A DNA stretch of 21,626 nucleotides from Clostridium sp. UBA4108 (GTDB lineage Bacteria; Bacillota; Clostridia; Clostridiales; Clostridiaceae), in contig DFXM01000044.1 in the NCBI GenBank assembly GCA_002381695.1, forward strand, positions 32,845 through 54,470. The letters run 5' to 3'. Shown here in pieces: positions 7,728-15,827 of the stretch. The notes beneath the pieces were generated by a model, which was given only the letters and a program-made list of their open reading frames with translations, had not been told where the DNA came from and did no database searches. The translations under genes were made by a program, and so were the position numbers. Position 1 is the stretch's first letter. The number at the start of each line of letters is the position of its first letter.

Positions 7728-8294
7728 CATCAACCCCTTCATTATAAACTCTTCCAAGTAATCCAAAAGTTGCGGGAAGTAGTGAATCCCAATTTCTTCT
7801 TTGTGCGTATCAATATTGATAAGTGCCGTAAAAAACGCCATAATAAGTCCACAATCAATATCGTTCCTCATTTTCCCTTCGGTCTGCCATTTTTTCACTA
7901 GTTCCGCGAAGCTGTCATATAAGAAATCAACGGCATGGATTCCGTTTTCCTCACGATAAAGCTGCTCTATTTTTCCAAAAACATCTCTGTTATACCATTC
8001 TTTCAGTATAGGATTGGCGTACATGCCTTGTATATTCAACGCAAATAGTTGCTTTATCAACTTTAATGGCTCTTCGTCAAGATCAAGGGATTCCATAATA
8101 CTTCTTTTAAGCTTTGCGTTTTCTTCTAAAAAAATCTCCAAAAAAAGCTTCTCTTTTGAGGGATAATAGTTGTAAAACGTGCCTACGCCTATACCGGCCA
8201 TTTTTGTAATGTTAGACACATTGGTATCTTTAAATCCTTTGGTGCTGAACAACTCTTTCCCACAAGTAAAAATCTCAGTTTTTTTATCTTCCAC
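7713..8294 (-). CDS. TetR/AcrR-family transcriptional regulator
   Basis: 193 aa. The N-terminal TetR helix-turn-helix is clear: FSTKGFKDTNVSNITKMAGI then GVGTFYNYYPSKEKLF (residues about 16-51). The C-terminal ligand-binding half is not informative about the ligand. A longer reading from a TTG at 8336 is possible, but the GTG at 8294 has GGAGG eight bases upstream (GGAGGCTAATAAAGTG), so I chose it. Its own promoter abuts a palindrome that recurs before apbE, so it most likely represses itself and the flavinylation operon until an unknown ligand binds. A terminator overlaps its 3' end. Confidence 0.9.
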   Translation of the reverse strand: MEDKKTEIFTCGKELFSTKGFKDTNVSNITKMAGIGVGTFYNYYPSKEKLFLEIFLEENAKLKRSIMESLDLDEEPLKLIKQLFALNIQGMYANPILKEWYNRDVFGKIEQLYREENGIHAVDFLYDSFAELVKKWQTEGKMRNDIDCGLIMAFFTALINIDTHKEEIGIHYFPQLLDYLEEFIMKGLMDCPE

Positions 8295-8341
8295 TTTATT
8301 AGCCTCCGTTACATTTCGTAGAGGTATTAACCTCAAATAGT

Positions 8342-8369
8342 ATGAATGAATAATTTAATATTCATTCAT
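8342..8369. promoter_or_regulatory. TetR operator in front of tetR
   Basis: ATGAATGAAT (8342-8351), eight bases, and ATTCATTCAT (8360-8369) form a perfect palindrome with the same arms and spacing as the one at 7652-7679. It begins immediately downstream of the tetR -10 box and so would cover the transcription start, as in autorepression. Confidence 0.82.
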
Positions 8370-8398
8370 ATTGTAGCATGGATATTTTTTCCTGTCAA
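8370..8398 (-). promoter_or_regulatory. strong sigma-A promoter of tetR
   Basis: On minus, TTGACA (8393-8398), exactly 17 bases, then TACAAT (8370-8375). This is close to consensus and directly abuts the operator at 8342-8369. The -35 box lies only 3 bases from the stop of the upstream phosphotransferase gene. Confidence 0.8.
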
Positions 8399-8400
8399 TA

Positions 8401-9438
8401 TCAAATATTTATAAATGGAGCCATTCTACAAAAATATTTCAGCCTCTTTTCATCAAACTCCTCTATGCCATAAGCTTTTAAAAAAGCTTGTCTCTCATCT
8501 TCATCTAAGAAATAATCATTGAAAATAGCTAAATCATAATACGGATCTCCCATATCACAAAAAGCCCAATCTATTATTGAAGAAATCTGATGGTTATGCC
8601 ATAGAATATTCTTTGGTCTATAATCTCCGTGAATTAAGCACACTTTACCTTTATGTGGTTTATTCTCCTTCAACCATTCCAATACTGCTTTTGGTTCTTC
8701 CTTATGTCCCTCAAAAACAAAGTCTTCAGGGTCTATAGTATTATTTTTATAGTGTTGCTCTGCAAAATATATTTGTGCATTAATAAAGCTTTCATAGGAA
8801 ACCCAATCTTTGTACTGAGCATGAATCTCTGATAATGCCTTCCCCATCTCTATTAACATTGGAAGCCTTTGATGTTTATCTTTGTTATTTTGAAATAAAA
8901 TATTAAGAGGACTTCCTTCACTATATTCCCTTAGAAGATAATATAAGCCTTGCTCCTGGAAAAAGTCATATACTGAGGGAATAGGAATCTTAGTATCCTT
9001 TAAAGCCCTCATAGCTAAAAATTCAGCATATAATTCTTTTCCTCTATATAATCCCTTAGCAGTTTTCAAAAGAAATCTTCCCTTATCCCCCTGAATCACT
9101 GTAACAAGGCTGCACATCCCCTGCTGTGGAAAGGAAATTTCATTGATATTACCAGCATAATCTAATACTTTCCTTGGTAGACTTATATTATCTTCTGGTT
9201 TAATATTTTTTAATTCATCTCTTTGTATAAAAGTTGAAATATTTTCTGCTCTTGATATGACCCCATATTTATCCATAAAACTTTTCCCCCTAGCCCATTC
9301 CTTATTATTTATGTTAGTTTCATTATATATTACGTTAGCCTCATCATAGTTAGTAACATACTCTTCAAAACCCTTAGAATTCATTAATTTCACGGGTTTA
9401 TAATCAACTTTAAAATGTCTAACTATCCCTATCTTCAT
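8401..9438 (-). CDS. chimeric protein: histidine-phosphatase-like start fused to an APH-family phosphotransferase
   Basis: 345 aa. The first 40 or so residues (MKIGIVRHFKVDYKPVK...) look like the start of a clostridial histidine phosphatase, with R7-H8 in the RH(G/F) motif, but the rest of that domain is absent. From about residue 88 the protein is an aminoglycoside-phosphotransferase-like kinase: RFLLKTAK (possible ATP lysine), then catalytic-loop H270-G-D272 with N277, and IIDW with D290. The C-terminus stops at APFINI, earlier than I expect for this family, three bases before the tetR promoter, suggesting truncation when the tetR cassette arrived (inference). AGGGG precedes the ATG, so the fused form should be translated. 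It follows the histidine kinase gene by 32 bases. The substrate is unknown; antibiotic resistance is not shown. Confidence 0.7.
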   Translation of the reverse strand: MKIGIVRHFKVDYKPVKLMNSKGFEEYVTNYDEANVIYNETNINNKEWARGKSFMDKYGVISRAENISTFIQRDELKNIKPEDNISLPRKVLDYAGNINEISFPQQGMCSLVTVIQGDKGRFLLKTAKGLYRGKELYAEFLAMRALKDTKIPIPSVYDFFQEQGLYYLLREYSEGSPLNILFQNNKDKHQRLPMLIEMGKALSEIHAQYKDWVSYESFINAQIYFAEQHYKNNTIDPEDFVFEGHKEEPKAVLEWLKENKPHKGKVCLIHGDYRPKNILWHNHQISSIIDWAFCDMGDPYYDLAIFNDYFLDEDERQAFLKAYGIEEFDEKRLKYFCRMAPFINI

Positions 9439-9470
9439 TTTCCCCTACATAAAACTTGAAAGTATCATTA

Positions 9471-10895
9471 TTACAATCTATATATAAAAAACTCTACAGT
9501 GGCGCCTCCATTAGTATTATTAAAAATATTAATTTCTCCTTTATGCTTTTGGATTATTATATTGGAGATATATAGCCCTAGCCCTGAATTTCCCGAATTA
9601 ATATTTCTTGCCACATCACCTCTATAGAATTTATTTAAAGCAAGTTTTAAATCGCTGTCACTAAAGCCTCTACCACTATCACTTATGTTAAAGTTTAATC
9701 TGTCTCTTTCTATCCTTACTACTATATCTATAATTCCACTAATCTCTGTATATCGTACTGAATTTGCAATAATATTATCTAAAACTCTAGAAATAGCTCC
9801 ACCATCAAAATACCATGTGTCATCCTTAGTTATTTCAGTAGCCTTTAATTTAATATTAATAGCTTTTTCGGCTCCTAAAGCTTTCAGTGACTCCACCTTC
9901 TCATTTAAAAATTGTAGAATATTATTTTCACTAGGGTTTATATTAAATTCTGGATTTTCTAACTTATTTATAGTATTTAAATCCTCAACTAAGGTTATTG
10001 CTCTAGCTGTTGATTTATTTATGGATTCTAAATAATAAAGTGCTCTTTCCTCATTTTTATAGGAGCCTTCTAAAAGTAATTCTACCTTCCCCTTTATAAC
10101 AGTTAAAGGACTTCTTAAATCGTGAGATAAACTTGAAATTATTTCTTTTCTGTCTTCTTCCATAGCCCATTGTTTATCTAGAGTTTCTTTTAGAGCATCT
10201 TTCATCTCATTAAATGAGCCTATAACTTCTCCTAATTCATTTTCAAAAGGATACTCTAAGTTAAAATCTAAATCTCGTTCTTCTATTTTTTTAGATGCTA
10301 ATTTCAATTTATTTAGGGGTTCGTTAATATTTCGTGCAAGCTTTAACCCAAATAAATAAGAAAATAATATAATAAAAACAAAAGGCGATACTACTGAAGT
10401 AATAGAAATTAAGGATATTACCCACCTTGGAACATTATCTGAAGTTATTTTTAATGCATATTTTAAAATAACAATCCCCTTAAGTTCCCCTACATCATTT
10501 AATATTGGTATATACTTCTTAACATTATTCTTACTATCTGTGTCTACTGTATTTAATTTATTAATTAAAGCTTCTTTACTTTCTTGATTCTCTTCTAAGG
10601 TTCCATAACTACTATTATTATATAAATCTATAACCTTATATTGGATGCCCTCTGTTGGTATCAAACCATTTAACTCTTTAGCAGCATTACCATTTAATAA
10701 CTTTACATTATTTTCTCTAATATGTTCTTCTATGGTTGGAATCATTTTTTCATAATAATTTGCAGCTTTTAAAATTCTACTGTTTATGGCTATAAATAAT
10801 GTTGAAACAGTAATAACAACCGCAAATATACTAGAAAGTATTACTAAGGCAAAGGTTAATATAAATTGTTTTCTTATAGAATATTTTTTAAACAC
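9471..10895 (-). CDS. sensor histidine kinase of the ABC-transporter locus
   Basis: 474 aa. It has a membrane helix at about 13-37, an extracytoplasmic loop of about 120 residues, a second helix at about 158-184, a HAMP domain to about 240, then the HisKA box SSLSHDLRSPLT with H258 as phospho-acceptor. ATPase boxes follow: N box IIANSVRY, G1 DSGRGF, G2 GNSGLGLYI. It starts at GTG (10895) three bases after the response regulator stop, so the two are translationally coupled. Together with the upstream ABC genes this matches CprK-like sensing of antimicrobial peptides (established for C. difficile CprABCK-R; assignment here is inference). The extended extracellular loop argues against the short-loop BceS type. 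Confidence 0.9.
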   Translation of the reverse strand: MFKKYSIRKQFILTFALVILSSIFAVVITVSTLFIAINSRILKAANYYEKMIPTIEEHIRENNVKLLNGNAAKELNGLIPTEGIQYKVIDLYNNSSYGTLEENQESKEALINKLNTVDTDSKNNVKKYIPILNDVGELKGIVILKYALKITSDNVPRWVISLISITSVVSPFVFIILFSYLFGLKLARNINEPLNKLKLASKKIEERDLDFNLEYPFENELGEVIGSFNEMKDALKETLDKQWAMEEDRKEIISSLSHDLRSPLTVIKGKVELLLEGSYKNEERALYYLESINKSTARAITLVEDLNTINKLENPEFNINPSENNILQFLNEKVESLKALGAEKAINIKLKATEITKDDTWYFDGGAISRVLDNIIANSVRYTEISGIIDIVVRIERDRLNFNISDSGRGFSDSDLKLALNKFYRGDVARNINSGNSGLGLYISNIIIQKHKGEINIFNNTNGGATVEFFIYRL

Positions 10896-10898
10896 TGC

Positions 10899-11591
10899 CT
10901 ATTTCCCTTCCTTTTTTGAGCTCCACTTATATCCAACTCCCCATACCGTTGATATAAATGCAAAATCATTATCTATATTTTGAAACTTTCCTCTTAACTT
11001 CTTAACATGCTCAGCAACTGTACTAGAATCTCCTTCAGCATCATATCCCCATATTTTTTCATATATTTTCTCTTTGGAAAAAATTTGCCCTTCATTTAAT
11101 GCCAGTAACTCTAAAATGTCAAATTCTCTCTTAGTTAATTGTACTTCTTCATCAAAATAACATACTTCTCTAGCCTTTAAATTGATTTTTAGATTATTGA
11201 AAAGTAAGTATTGATTTTGCTTATTAGCCTCTCTCTTTTCTCTCCTTAGATGGGCAAATACTCTTGCTCTAAGCTCTTTAACACTAAAAGGCTTAGTAAT
11301 ATAATCATCTCCACCTAACGCTAGGCCTTGTATAATATCCTTCTCCTCAACCTTAGCTGTAATAAAAATTATTGGACATTCTACAGCATCTCTAATTTCC
11401 TTGCATAGCTCAAAGCCATTTTTCCCTGGCATCATAACATCTAACAAAATTATACTAGGTAAATTACTAATTAGTTCTAATGCCTTTTCTGCATTACTAG
11501 CTGTATACACCAAAAAGCCTTCATCTGTAAAAATATCCTTAATTAATTCTAAAATTTCGTTATCATCATCTATTACTAATATTTTTTCCAT
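10899..11591 (-). CDS. OmpR-family response regulator
   Basis: 230 aa. The receiver domain has the acidic pocket (IDDD, residues 7-10), phospho-acceptor D51 in LLDVMMPG, T78 in ITAK and K100 in TKPFS. The C-terminal winged helix (about 130-225) contains LTKREFDILELL and the recognition-helix region DSSTVAEHVKKLRGKF, ending STVWGVGYKW. It is the cytoplasmic partner of the kinase 3 bases downstream and lies 25 bases after the second ABC permease, so it is probably transcribed with the transporter it regulates. Its binding site is not identified. Confidence 0.92.
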   Translation of the reverse strand: MEKILVIDDDNEILELIKDIFTDEGFLVYTASNAEKALELISNLPSIILLDVMMPGKNGFELCKEIRDAVECPIIFITAKVEEKDIIQGLALGGDDYITKPFSVKELRARVFAHLRREKREANKQNQYLLFNNLKINLKAREVCYFDEEVQLTKREFDILELLALNEGQIFSKEKIYEKIWGYDAEGDSSTVAEHVKKLRGKFQNIDNDFAFISTVWGVGYKWSSKKEGK

Positions 11592-11616
11592 TATAATACC
11601 TTTCTAAAATCCATCC

Positions 11617-12384
11617 TTAATTTAGGTAGTCTCTCTTCTCAAATATAAGAATTGAGATTACACTAGTTGACACCATTATTATAATACAAGAGAGGATAAA
11701 AGTATTGTTCATATTAGCTAAGGTATCAAATATAACCTTTGTACTTCCTAAGAAGAATTCAAAGGTATCGCTTATGTAAATCGATCCAATACATATACCT
11801 AAAGATAAAAAGTAAGCGATAACAGAGTTTTTAGATATAATTCCAATAATAGAACTAATACCTAAAAATGCAAGAACTATTAAGTATTCTAAACCATAGA
11901 ATTTAAAATTATATAGTGCTGCTTTAAATACCCCAAAACTTCCTTCCATATTAAAATAAGTGGTAGCATTAGTCTTATCTATAAATAAATATCCAAATAG
12001 TGTTCCAACTATATATGTAATTACCATAAATACTGCCATTAACATTACACAGCACATTAGCTTACTTATGATATAATCCCTCTTTTTATATCCTCTAATT
12101 AAAACCATTCTATATCCACCAGATGTATTTTCGTGATTAAAACTTTCAATAAAAATCATTGGGCAAAATACGTATAATAAGAATAGATGAAACTCTCTAA
12201 TTATAAATGGTGGTGTATTTAATGAGTTTAAAGATGTTATTATATTTGGATCATAAAACCCAACATTAAAAGTTTTTATAAAAAAACCTTGTAAAATAAA
12301 TATACCTATTGAAATAATAAAAAGCCATTTATTTTTCTTTGACTTTATCATTCTATCTAATTCACTTTTAATTATATTCTTCAT
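11617..12384 (-). CDS. ABC-2 type permease (second subunit)
   Basis: 255 aa with about six hydrophobic segments and a cytoplasmic basic start (MKNIIKSELDRMIKSKKNK). The stretch ENTSGGYRMVLIRGYKKRDYIISK is the cytoplasmic coupling region seen in lantibiotic-immunity and bacitracin-type permeases (LanE/LanG, BcrB). It lies 13 bases after the first permease and 25 bases before the response regulator. Two different permeases of about 250 aa with one ATPase is the LanFEG/CprABC architecture. GGGAG precedes the ATG. Confidence 0.85.
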   Translation of the reverse strand: MKNIIKSELDRMIKSKKNKWLFIISIGIFILQGFFIKTFNVGFYDPNIITSLNSLNTPPFIIREFHLFLLYVFCPMIFIESFNHENTSGGYRMVLIRGYKKRDYIISKLMCCVMLMAVFMVITYIVGTLFGYLFIDKTNATTYFNMEGSFGVFKAALYNFKFYGLEYLIVLAFLGISSIIGIISKNSVIAYFLSLGICIGSIYISDTFEFFLGSTKVIFDTLANMNNTFILSCIIIMVSTSVISILIFEKRDYLN

Positions 12385-12397
12385 ATATTTTCACTCC

Positions 12398-13219
12398 CTA
12401 AATTAAATTGTCTTTCTTCACATATATTAAACAACTACCTATGAAGAAAACTAATATATACATAGCTATTATTAATAAATTAAAATAACTGAGCATATTA
12501 TTTTCACCAAGCATCATTGCAATACCTTGAAACTGTATTTGGGTAATAGATAACAATTGATATTTAACCATTTTTATGCTATTAAAAAATAACATCTGAA
12601 TAATTATTGGATATACCATTAATCCTAATAAAGTAGCTACACTTACACCTAAAGCAATTATCACTGATTTACTTATAGTTGCTATAAAATAAATTATTGA
12701 GGCTACAGCTACTAAGGTGAAAAATGCTAACAGGTAGTATTTCAAAGTATATATAAATAGTTCTCCTCCACTAAATGCTCTATTAAAGTAAAATACGCTA
12801 ACTTCATCTAATCTAGGAAACATAAAAAATCCTATAATATATCCTAAAATTAAATACACTCCTAAAAACATAAAAATTGTAACTATTATTACTAAAAACT
12901 TACTAATAAAAACCTGAGCAGGCTTAAACCTACGAAGAAGAACCATTCTAAGAGATCCATCTCTTACTTCTTGAGTAACAGATAATACAACTAATAAAAT
13001 CATAATAATATTAAAAGCTAAAACTAGCTGCTCTTGAATTGCTGCCACTGGAAAATTAAAAAAGCTGGTGAACTGAGGGTTTCTAACCTCCATATTAGTA
13101 TTAACCCCTAAATAATATTTTGCAGAAGCCATCAAAATAATTGGAATTGCTAAAAAACAAGCCAAGGTTGATTTTCTCTTCCACAATCGTTGAAATTCAC
13201 TAATAAACAAACTCTTCAT
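12398..13219 (-). CDS. ABC-2 type permease (first subunit)
   Basis: 273 aa with six predicted membrane helices and the cytoplasmic segment TQEVRDGSLRMVLLRRFKPAQVFISK, which aligns by eye with the equivalent segment of the next gene, so the two are paralogues forming one heterodimeric channel. It follows the ATPase gene by 21 bases. Expected role: export or membrane extraction of a peptide antibiotic. The ribosome site is GAGAGG. Confidence 0.86.
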   Translation of the reverse strand: MKSLFISEFQRLWKRKSTLACFLAIPIILMASAKYYLGVNTNMEVRNPQFTSFFNFPVAAIQEQLVLAFNIIMILLVVLSVTQEVRDGSLRMVLLRRFKPAQVFISKFLVIIVTIFMFLGVYLILGYIIGFFMFPRLDEVSVFYFNRAFSGGELFIYTLKYYLLAFFTLVAVASIIYFIATISKSVIIALGVSVATLLGLMVYPIIIQMLFFNSIKMVKYQLLSITQIQFQGIAMMLGENNMLSYFNLLIIAMYILVFFIGSCLIYVKKDNLI

Positions 13220-13240
13220 AACCTAATCACCTCTCTCCAA

Positions 13241-13978
13241 TTATTTCTTTGTCATTAGATTTACAAATATCTCTTCCAAATTATAACCCTTTGCACTATC
13301 TAACAAATCCGTCGCAGCTCCATTCCAAACTAAATTTCCTTCTTTGATAATTACAAGATTATCGCATATCTTCTGCAGTTCATCTAACAGATGGCTAGAT
13401 ATGAAAAAGGTTATTCTATTTTTCTTATTTAAACTCAATATTAGCTCTCTAAGTTCAATCATTCCCATAGGATCTAGTCCATTAGCTGGTTCATCTAAGA
13501 TTATTATTTTTGGATTATTAAGTAATGCTTGAGCTATACCAAGTCTTTGTTTCATTCCTAAGGAATAAGTTGATACCTTATCATCCTTTCTATCATAGAG
13601 ACCTACCGTCTTAAGAGATTCCACAACTTTTTCTTTTCGCTCCTCTTTAGACATATTTTCATTTAGAATTGCCAAATTATAAAGCGCCTGCTCCCCAGTT
13701 AAATATGAAAAGAAAATTGGTGCTTCAACTATAGCTCCTAAATTTGTTAATGCCTCTCTTCTTTCTTTATTAACATCATGTCCACCTAAGTATATCCTCC
13801 CATTAGTTGGAGTAATCAGTCCTGTTATTAATCTAATTAAGGTGGTTTTCCCTGCACCATTAGGTCCTATAAATCCACAAATGTCTCCTTCACTTACACT
13901 AAAACTAATATCATTTATTATTGTTCTTTTCCTAATTGTTTTTGAAACACTTTCTACTTTCAAAATATTTTTTCCCAT
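13241..13978 (-). CDS. ABC transporter ATPase (BcrA/LanF/CprA-like)
   Basis: 245 aa cytoplasmic ATPase. Walker A is GPNGAGKTT (38-46), the signature SLGMKQR (139-145), Walker B IIILDEP (158-164), and the switch His is H196 in ISSHLLDE. The length and the variant signature are typical of the bacitracin/lantibiotic-immunity subclass. It is the first gene of a six-gene run on minus (ATPase, two permeases, regulator, kinase, phosphotransferase). GGAGG precedes the ATG by nine bases. The upstream 100 bases hold no promoter I can call with confidence. Confidence 0.92.
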   Translation of the reverse strand: MGKNILKVESVSKTIRKRTIINDISFSVSEGDICGFIGPNGAGKTTLIRLITGLITPTNGRIYLGGHDVNKERREALTNLGAIVEAPIFFSYLTGEQALYNLAILNENMSKEERKEKVVESLKTVGLYDRKDDKVSTYSLGMKQRLGIAQALLNNPKIIILDEPANGLDPMGMIELRELILSLNKKNRITFFISSHLLDELQKICDNLVIIKEGNLVWNGAATDLLDSAKGYNLEEIFVNLMTKK

Positions 13979-14079
13979 TTAATAAGTACCTCCAAATATA
14001 TATTTTTAATTTACATTTAGATGATACTTCATAATTTTAAAGATTTTATAAAGTTTGTGATTGGTGTTTTTTATAGTTG

Positions 14080-14280
14080 ATGGACAGCTTTATTGAGTAT
14101 CGCTATATATAAGTTGCAATTAAACAAGATTCTTTAAATAATATTAAATCAAAAGTTCCAACTAATGGTGAAAGAAAAAAGGTTATGTTAATAGCTAATT
14201 ATAACGGCGAATCATTTACCGCTTATGGCGCTAATGCTTCATTACAAAAAGAAATAAAATATTTAAAAACTAATAAGTAG
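14080..14280 (+). pseudogene. degenerate small ORF of unknown family
   Basis: From an ATG at 14080 a reading frame gives ten codons, then an in-frame TAA (14110-14112), then 55 open codons to TAG at 14278. The second part reads like real protein (it contains GERKKVMLIANYNGESFTAY) and codes for a basic, lysine-rich end. A hairpin terminator follows immediately. I do not recognise the family; it is probably the remnant of a gene. It lies in the 542-base gap between the ABC ATPase and the 165-aa gene. Confidence 0.4.
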
Positions 14281-14284
14281 AAAT

Positions 14285-14314
14285 AAAAGGTATGATTATT
14301 AATTCATGCCTTTT
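14285..14314 (+). terminator. terminator after the degenerate ORF
   Basis: AAAAGGTATG (14285-14294) pairs with CATGCCTTTT (14305-14314) around a 10-base loop with one G-T pair, followed by GTTATT. It begins 4 bases after the stop codon of the remnant at 14280, which supports that ORF having once been a gene. Confidence 0.55.
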
Positions 14315-14323
14315 GTTATTATA

Positions 14324-14360
14324 TAAAAGAACAACTGACACAAGTTCAGTTGTTCTTTTA
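14324..14360. terminator. bidirectional terminator hairpin
   Basis: A perfect 14-bp stem, AAAAGAACAACTGA (14325-14338) and TCAGTTGTTCTTTT (14346-14359), has a 7-base loop. A tracts before and T tracts after it allow function on both strands. On minus it would end the transcript of the Crp/Fnr plus 165-aa gene pair. The 160 bases between it and 14521 show nothing else. Confidence 0.8.
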
Positions 14361-14520
14361 AAATACTATATAATTAATATATTTTTAAATTCAAATTTCT
14401 ATTAAACTTTCTATAGCACTATGTTAAATAGTATTCTTTATATAAATTAAAATTTGTACAACTATTGGCAAGAAGATATATTATTCAGCATAATCTCTTA
14501 AATAAATTGGAATTTGCAAC

Positions 14521-15018
14521 TTAATCAATATCAAATAAAATATCTTGAATATCATTTGTAAACTTAATCGTATTACAATCAATTTCGGATGCAAGTCCAT
14601 CTAAATCATCAAAGTTTGGGTTCTTTACTAGTATCCCTTCTATAATTGAATCCATTCCCTTTTCGTCATTTGCTAAAATATATTCTCCTAAGTCAAAAGC
14701 TATTAATTTCTTATGATAGGTAGACATTATATTTCTGTTTCTTCCTGATAGCCAAGCTTCAAATCTCATTTCTTTATGCAAAAATACAACTGCTATTTTT
14801 AATTGTTTAGATTTTAATTGCTCTGTTGTAAATGTAAAAAATGATAAATCTAAATAACCATGATATAAGCCTTTTGAAACTTCATACTCTGTATGTTTAT
14901 TCTTAAAATCCCCTTGAAGCTTTGTTATAAATGCAATTAATGCTCTATATGCTTCTTGCATGTCTGTTTCTTGTAATACTTTGCTATACATCTGTAAACT
15001 ACTACTTAAAGATTTCAT
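14521..15018 (-). CDS. conserved-looking hypothetical protein, 165 aa
   Basis: A soluble protein without signal peptide or membrane helix. The middle (about 45-105) is the best-ordered part, with YHGYLDLSFF, AVVFLHKEMRFEAWLSGRNR and a Trp/Arg-rich strand; the C-terminus is acidic. It resembles proteins I recall being annotated as DUF7000, but that is from memory and unchecked. It follows the Crp/Fnr regulator by 32 bases, with AGGAG before the ATG, so the two are probably one transcript. Function unknown. Confidence 0.75.
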   Translation of the reverse strand: MKSLSSSLQMYSKVLQETDMQEAYRALIAFITKLQGDFKNKHTEYEVSKGLYHGYLDLSFFTFTTEQLKSKQLKIAVVFLHKEMRFEAWLSGRNRNIMSTYHKKLIAFDLGEYILANDEKGMDSIIEGILVKNPNFDDLDGLASEIDCNTIKFTNDIQDILFDID

Positions 15019-15050
15019 ATATAATCTCTCCTAAATATTAATCTGACAGG

Positions 15051-15764
15051 TTAAAACATTCCCGCTTCTAATAAATCTATATTATTTATTATTATTTTCT
15101 TAGTCCCAATAAATTTTATAATATTTTTATTTTCTAATAAATTTAATTTTCTACTTAATGTCTCCCTGGCTATTCCACAATAGTTAGCCATTCCTTCTCT
15201 ATTTAGCGGCAAATCTATTTCTATTTTTCCATCTACTTCTTTTCCATATTTATCTGAAAATTCTAAGAGCATACAACATATTCTTGCTTCAGGGTTATTA
15301 TTAGATAAGTTTTTTGATAAGTTCTCTACTTCTACTAGTCTTTTATTTAATTCTGAAAGGAACTTTAAGCAAATTGTAATATTAGAAGATAATATTTCCT
15401 TTATATCTTCTCTTGAAATAGTACATAATTCAGTATCCTTAACAGCTGTTGCAGAGATATTACTTTCAATAATATCTCCTAATATATTATTTTCTCCAAG
15501 AAAATCTCCAACAGTTAATATATTTATAATTTGTTCTTTACCAGCAGCTGTATTCTTACTTATTTTTATCATACCTTCACTTATAATAAACAGCTTTGAA
15601 ACTTTATCTCCTTCTAAAAATAAACTTTCTCCCTTTTTCAAAGCCATATGCTTTCTTACAGATATTATTCTATCTAATTCTTCTTTAGAAAGTGATTCAA
15701 ATATAGGAATTTCTTGCGCATATAATCTACTTGAACATTTCTCACAACAACAGTCACAACTCAA
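15051..15764 (-). CDS. Crp/Fnr-family regulator with Cys-rich N-terminus
   Basis: 237 aa. Residues about 20-135 form the cyclic-nucleotide-binding-like beta-barrel (KKGESLFLEGD, GDFLGENN), followed by a dimer helix and a helix-turn-helix at about 186-212 (NREGMANYCGIARETLSRKL). The N-terminus holds five Cys in ten residues (C3, C5, C6, C7, C10), with a sixth type of candidate ligand at C114, so an Fe-S or thiol sensor of oxygen, NO or redox state is possible. The cAMP-binding Arg-Ser pair is not evident. It starts at TTG (15762-15764), eight bases after a perfect AGGAGG; no ATG is near. It lies between the RIC gene and a 165-aa gene on the same strand. Confidence 0.87.
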   Translation of the reverse strand: MSCDCCCEKCSSRLYAQEIPIFESLSKEELDRIISVRKHMALKKGESLFLEGDKVSKLFIISEGMIKISKNTAAGKEQIINILTVGDFLGENNILGDIIESNISATAVKDTELCTISREDIKEILSSNITICLKFLSELNKRLVEVENLSKNLSNNNPEARICCMLLEFSDKYGKEVDGKIEIDLPLNREGMANYCGIARETLSRKLNLLENKNIIKFIGTKKIIINNIDLLEAGMF

Positions 15765-15810
15765 AATAAATACCTCCTAGGAAAAATCATTGTCTTATTT
15801 TAATTATACT

Positions 15811-15827
15811 ATAAATTTCAAATTTAT
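15811..15827 (-). promoter_or_regulatory. palindrome in the Crp/Fnr gene promoter region
   Basis: ATAAATTT-C-AAATTTAT is a perfect 8-1-8 palindrome. It ends one base before a TATAAT-like -10 (minus strand, near 15804-15809) with no good -35 box, so an activator or autoregulator could bind here. In such AT-rich DNA it could be chance. The rest of the 218-base gap to the RIC gene shows nothing clear. Confidence 0.35.

Noticed and set aside
8294..8336. Longer TetR protein from a TTG start at 8336
   Set aside because: The GTG at 8294 has GGAGG at ideal spacing; the TTG has none and lies almost at the operator.
8401..9438. Calling this an aminoglycoside resistance gene
   Set aside because: Only the kinase fold motifs are visible; many APH-fold kinases act on other substrates, and this one is chimeric and perhaps truncated.
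9685..10035. Plus-strand 116-codon ORF
   Set aside because: Antisense shadow of the histidine kinase ATPase domain.
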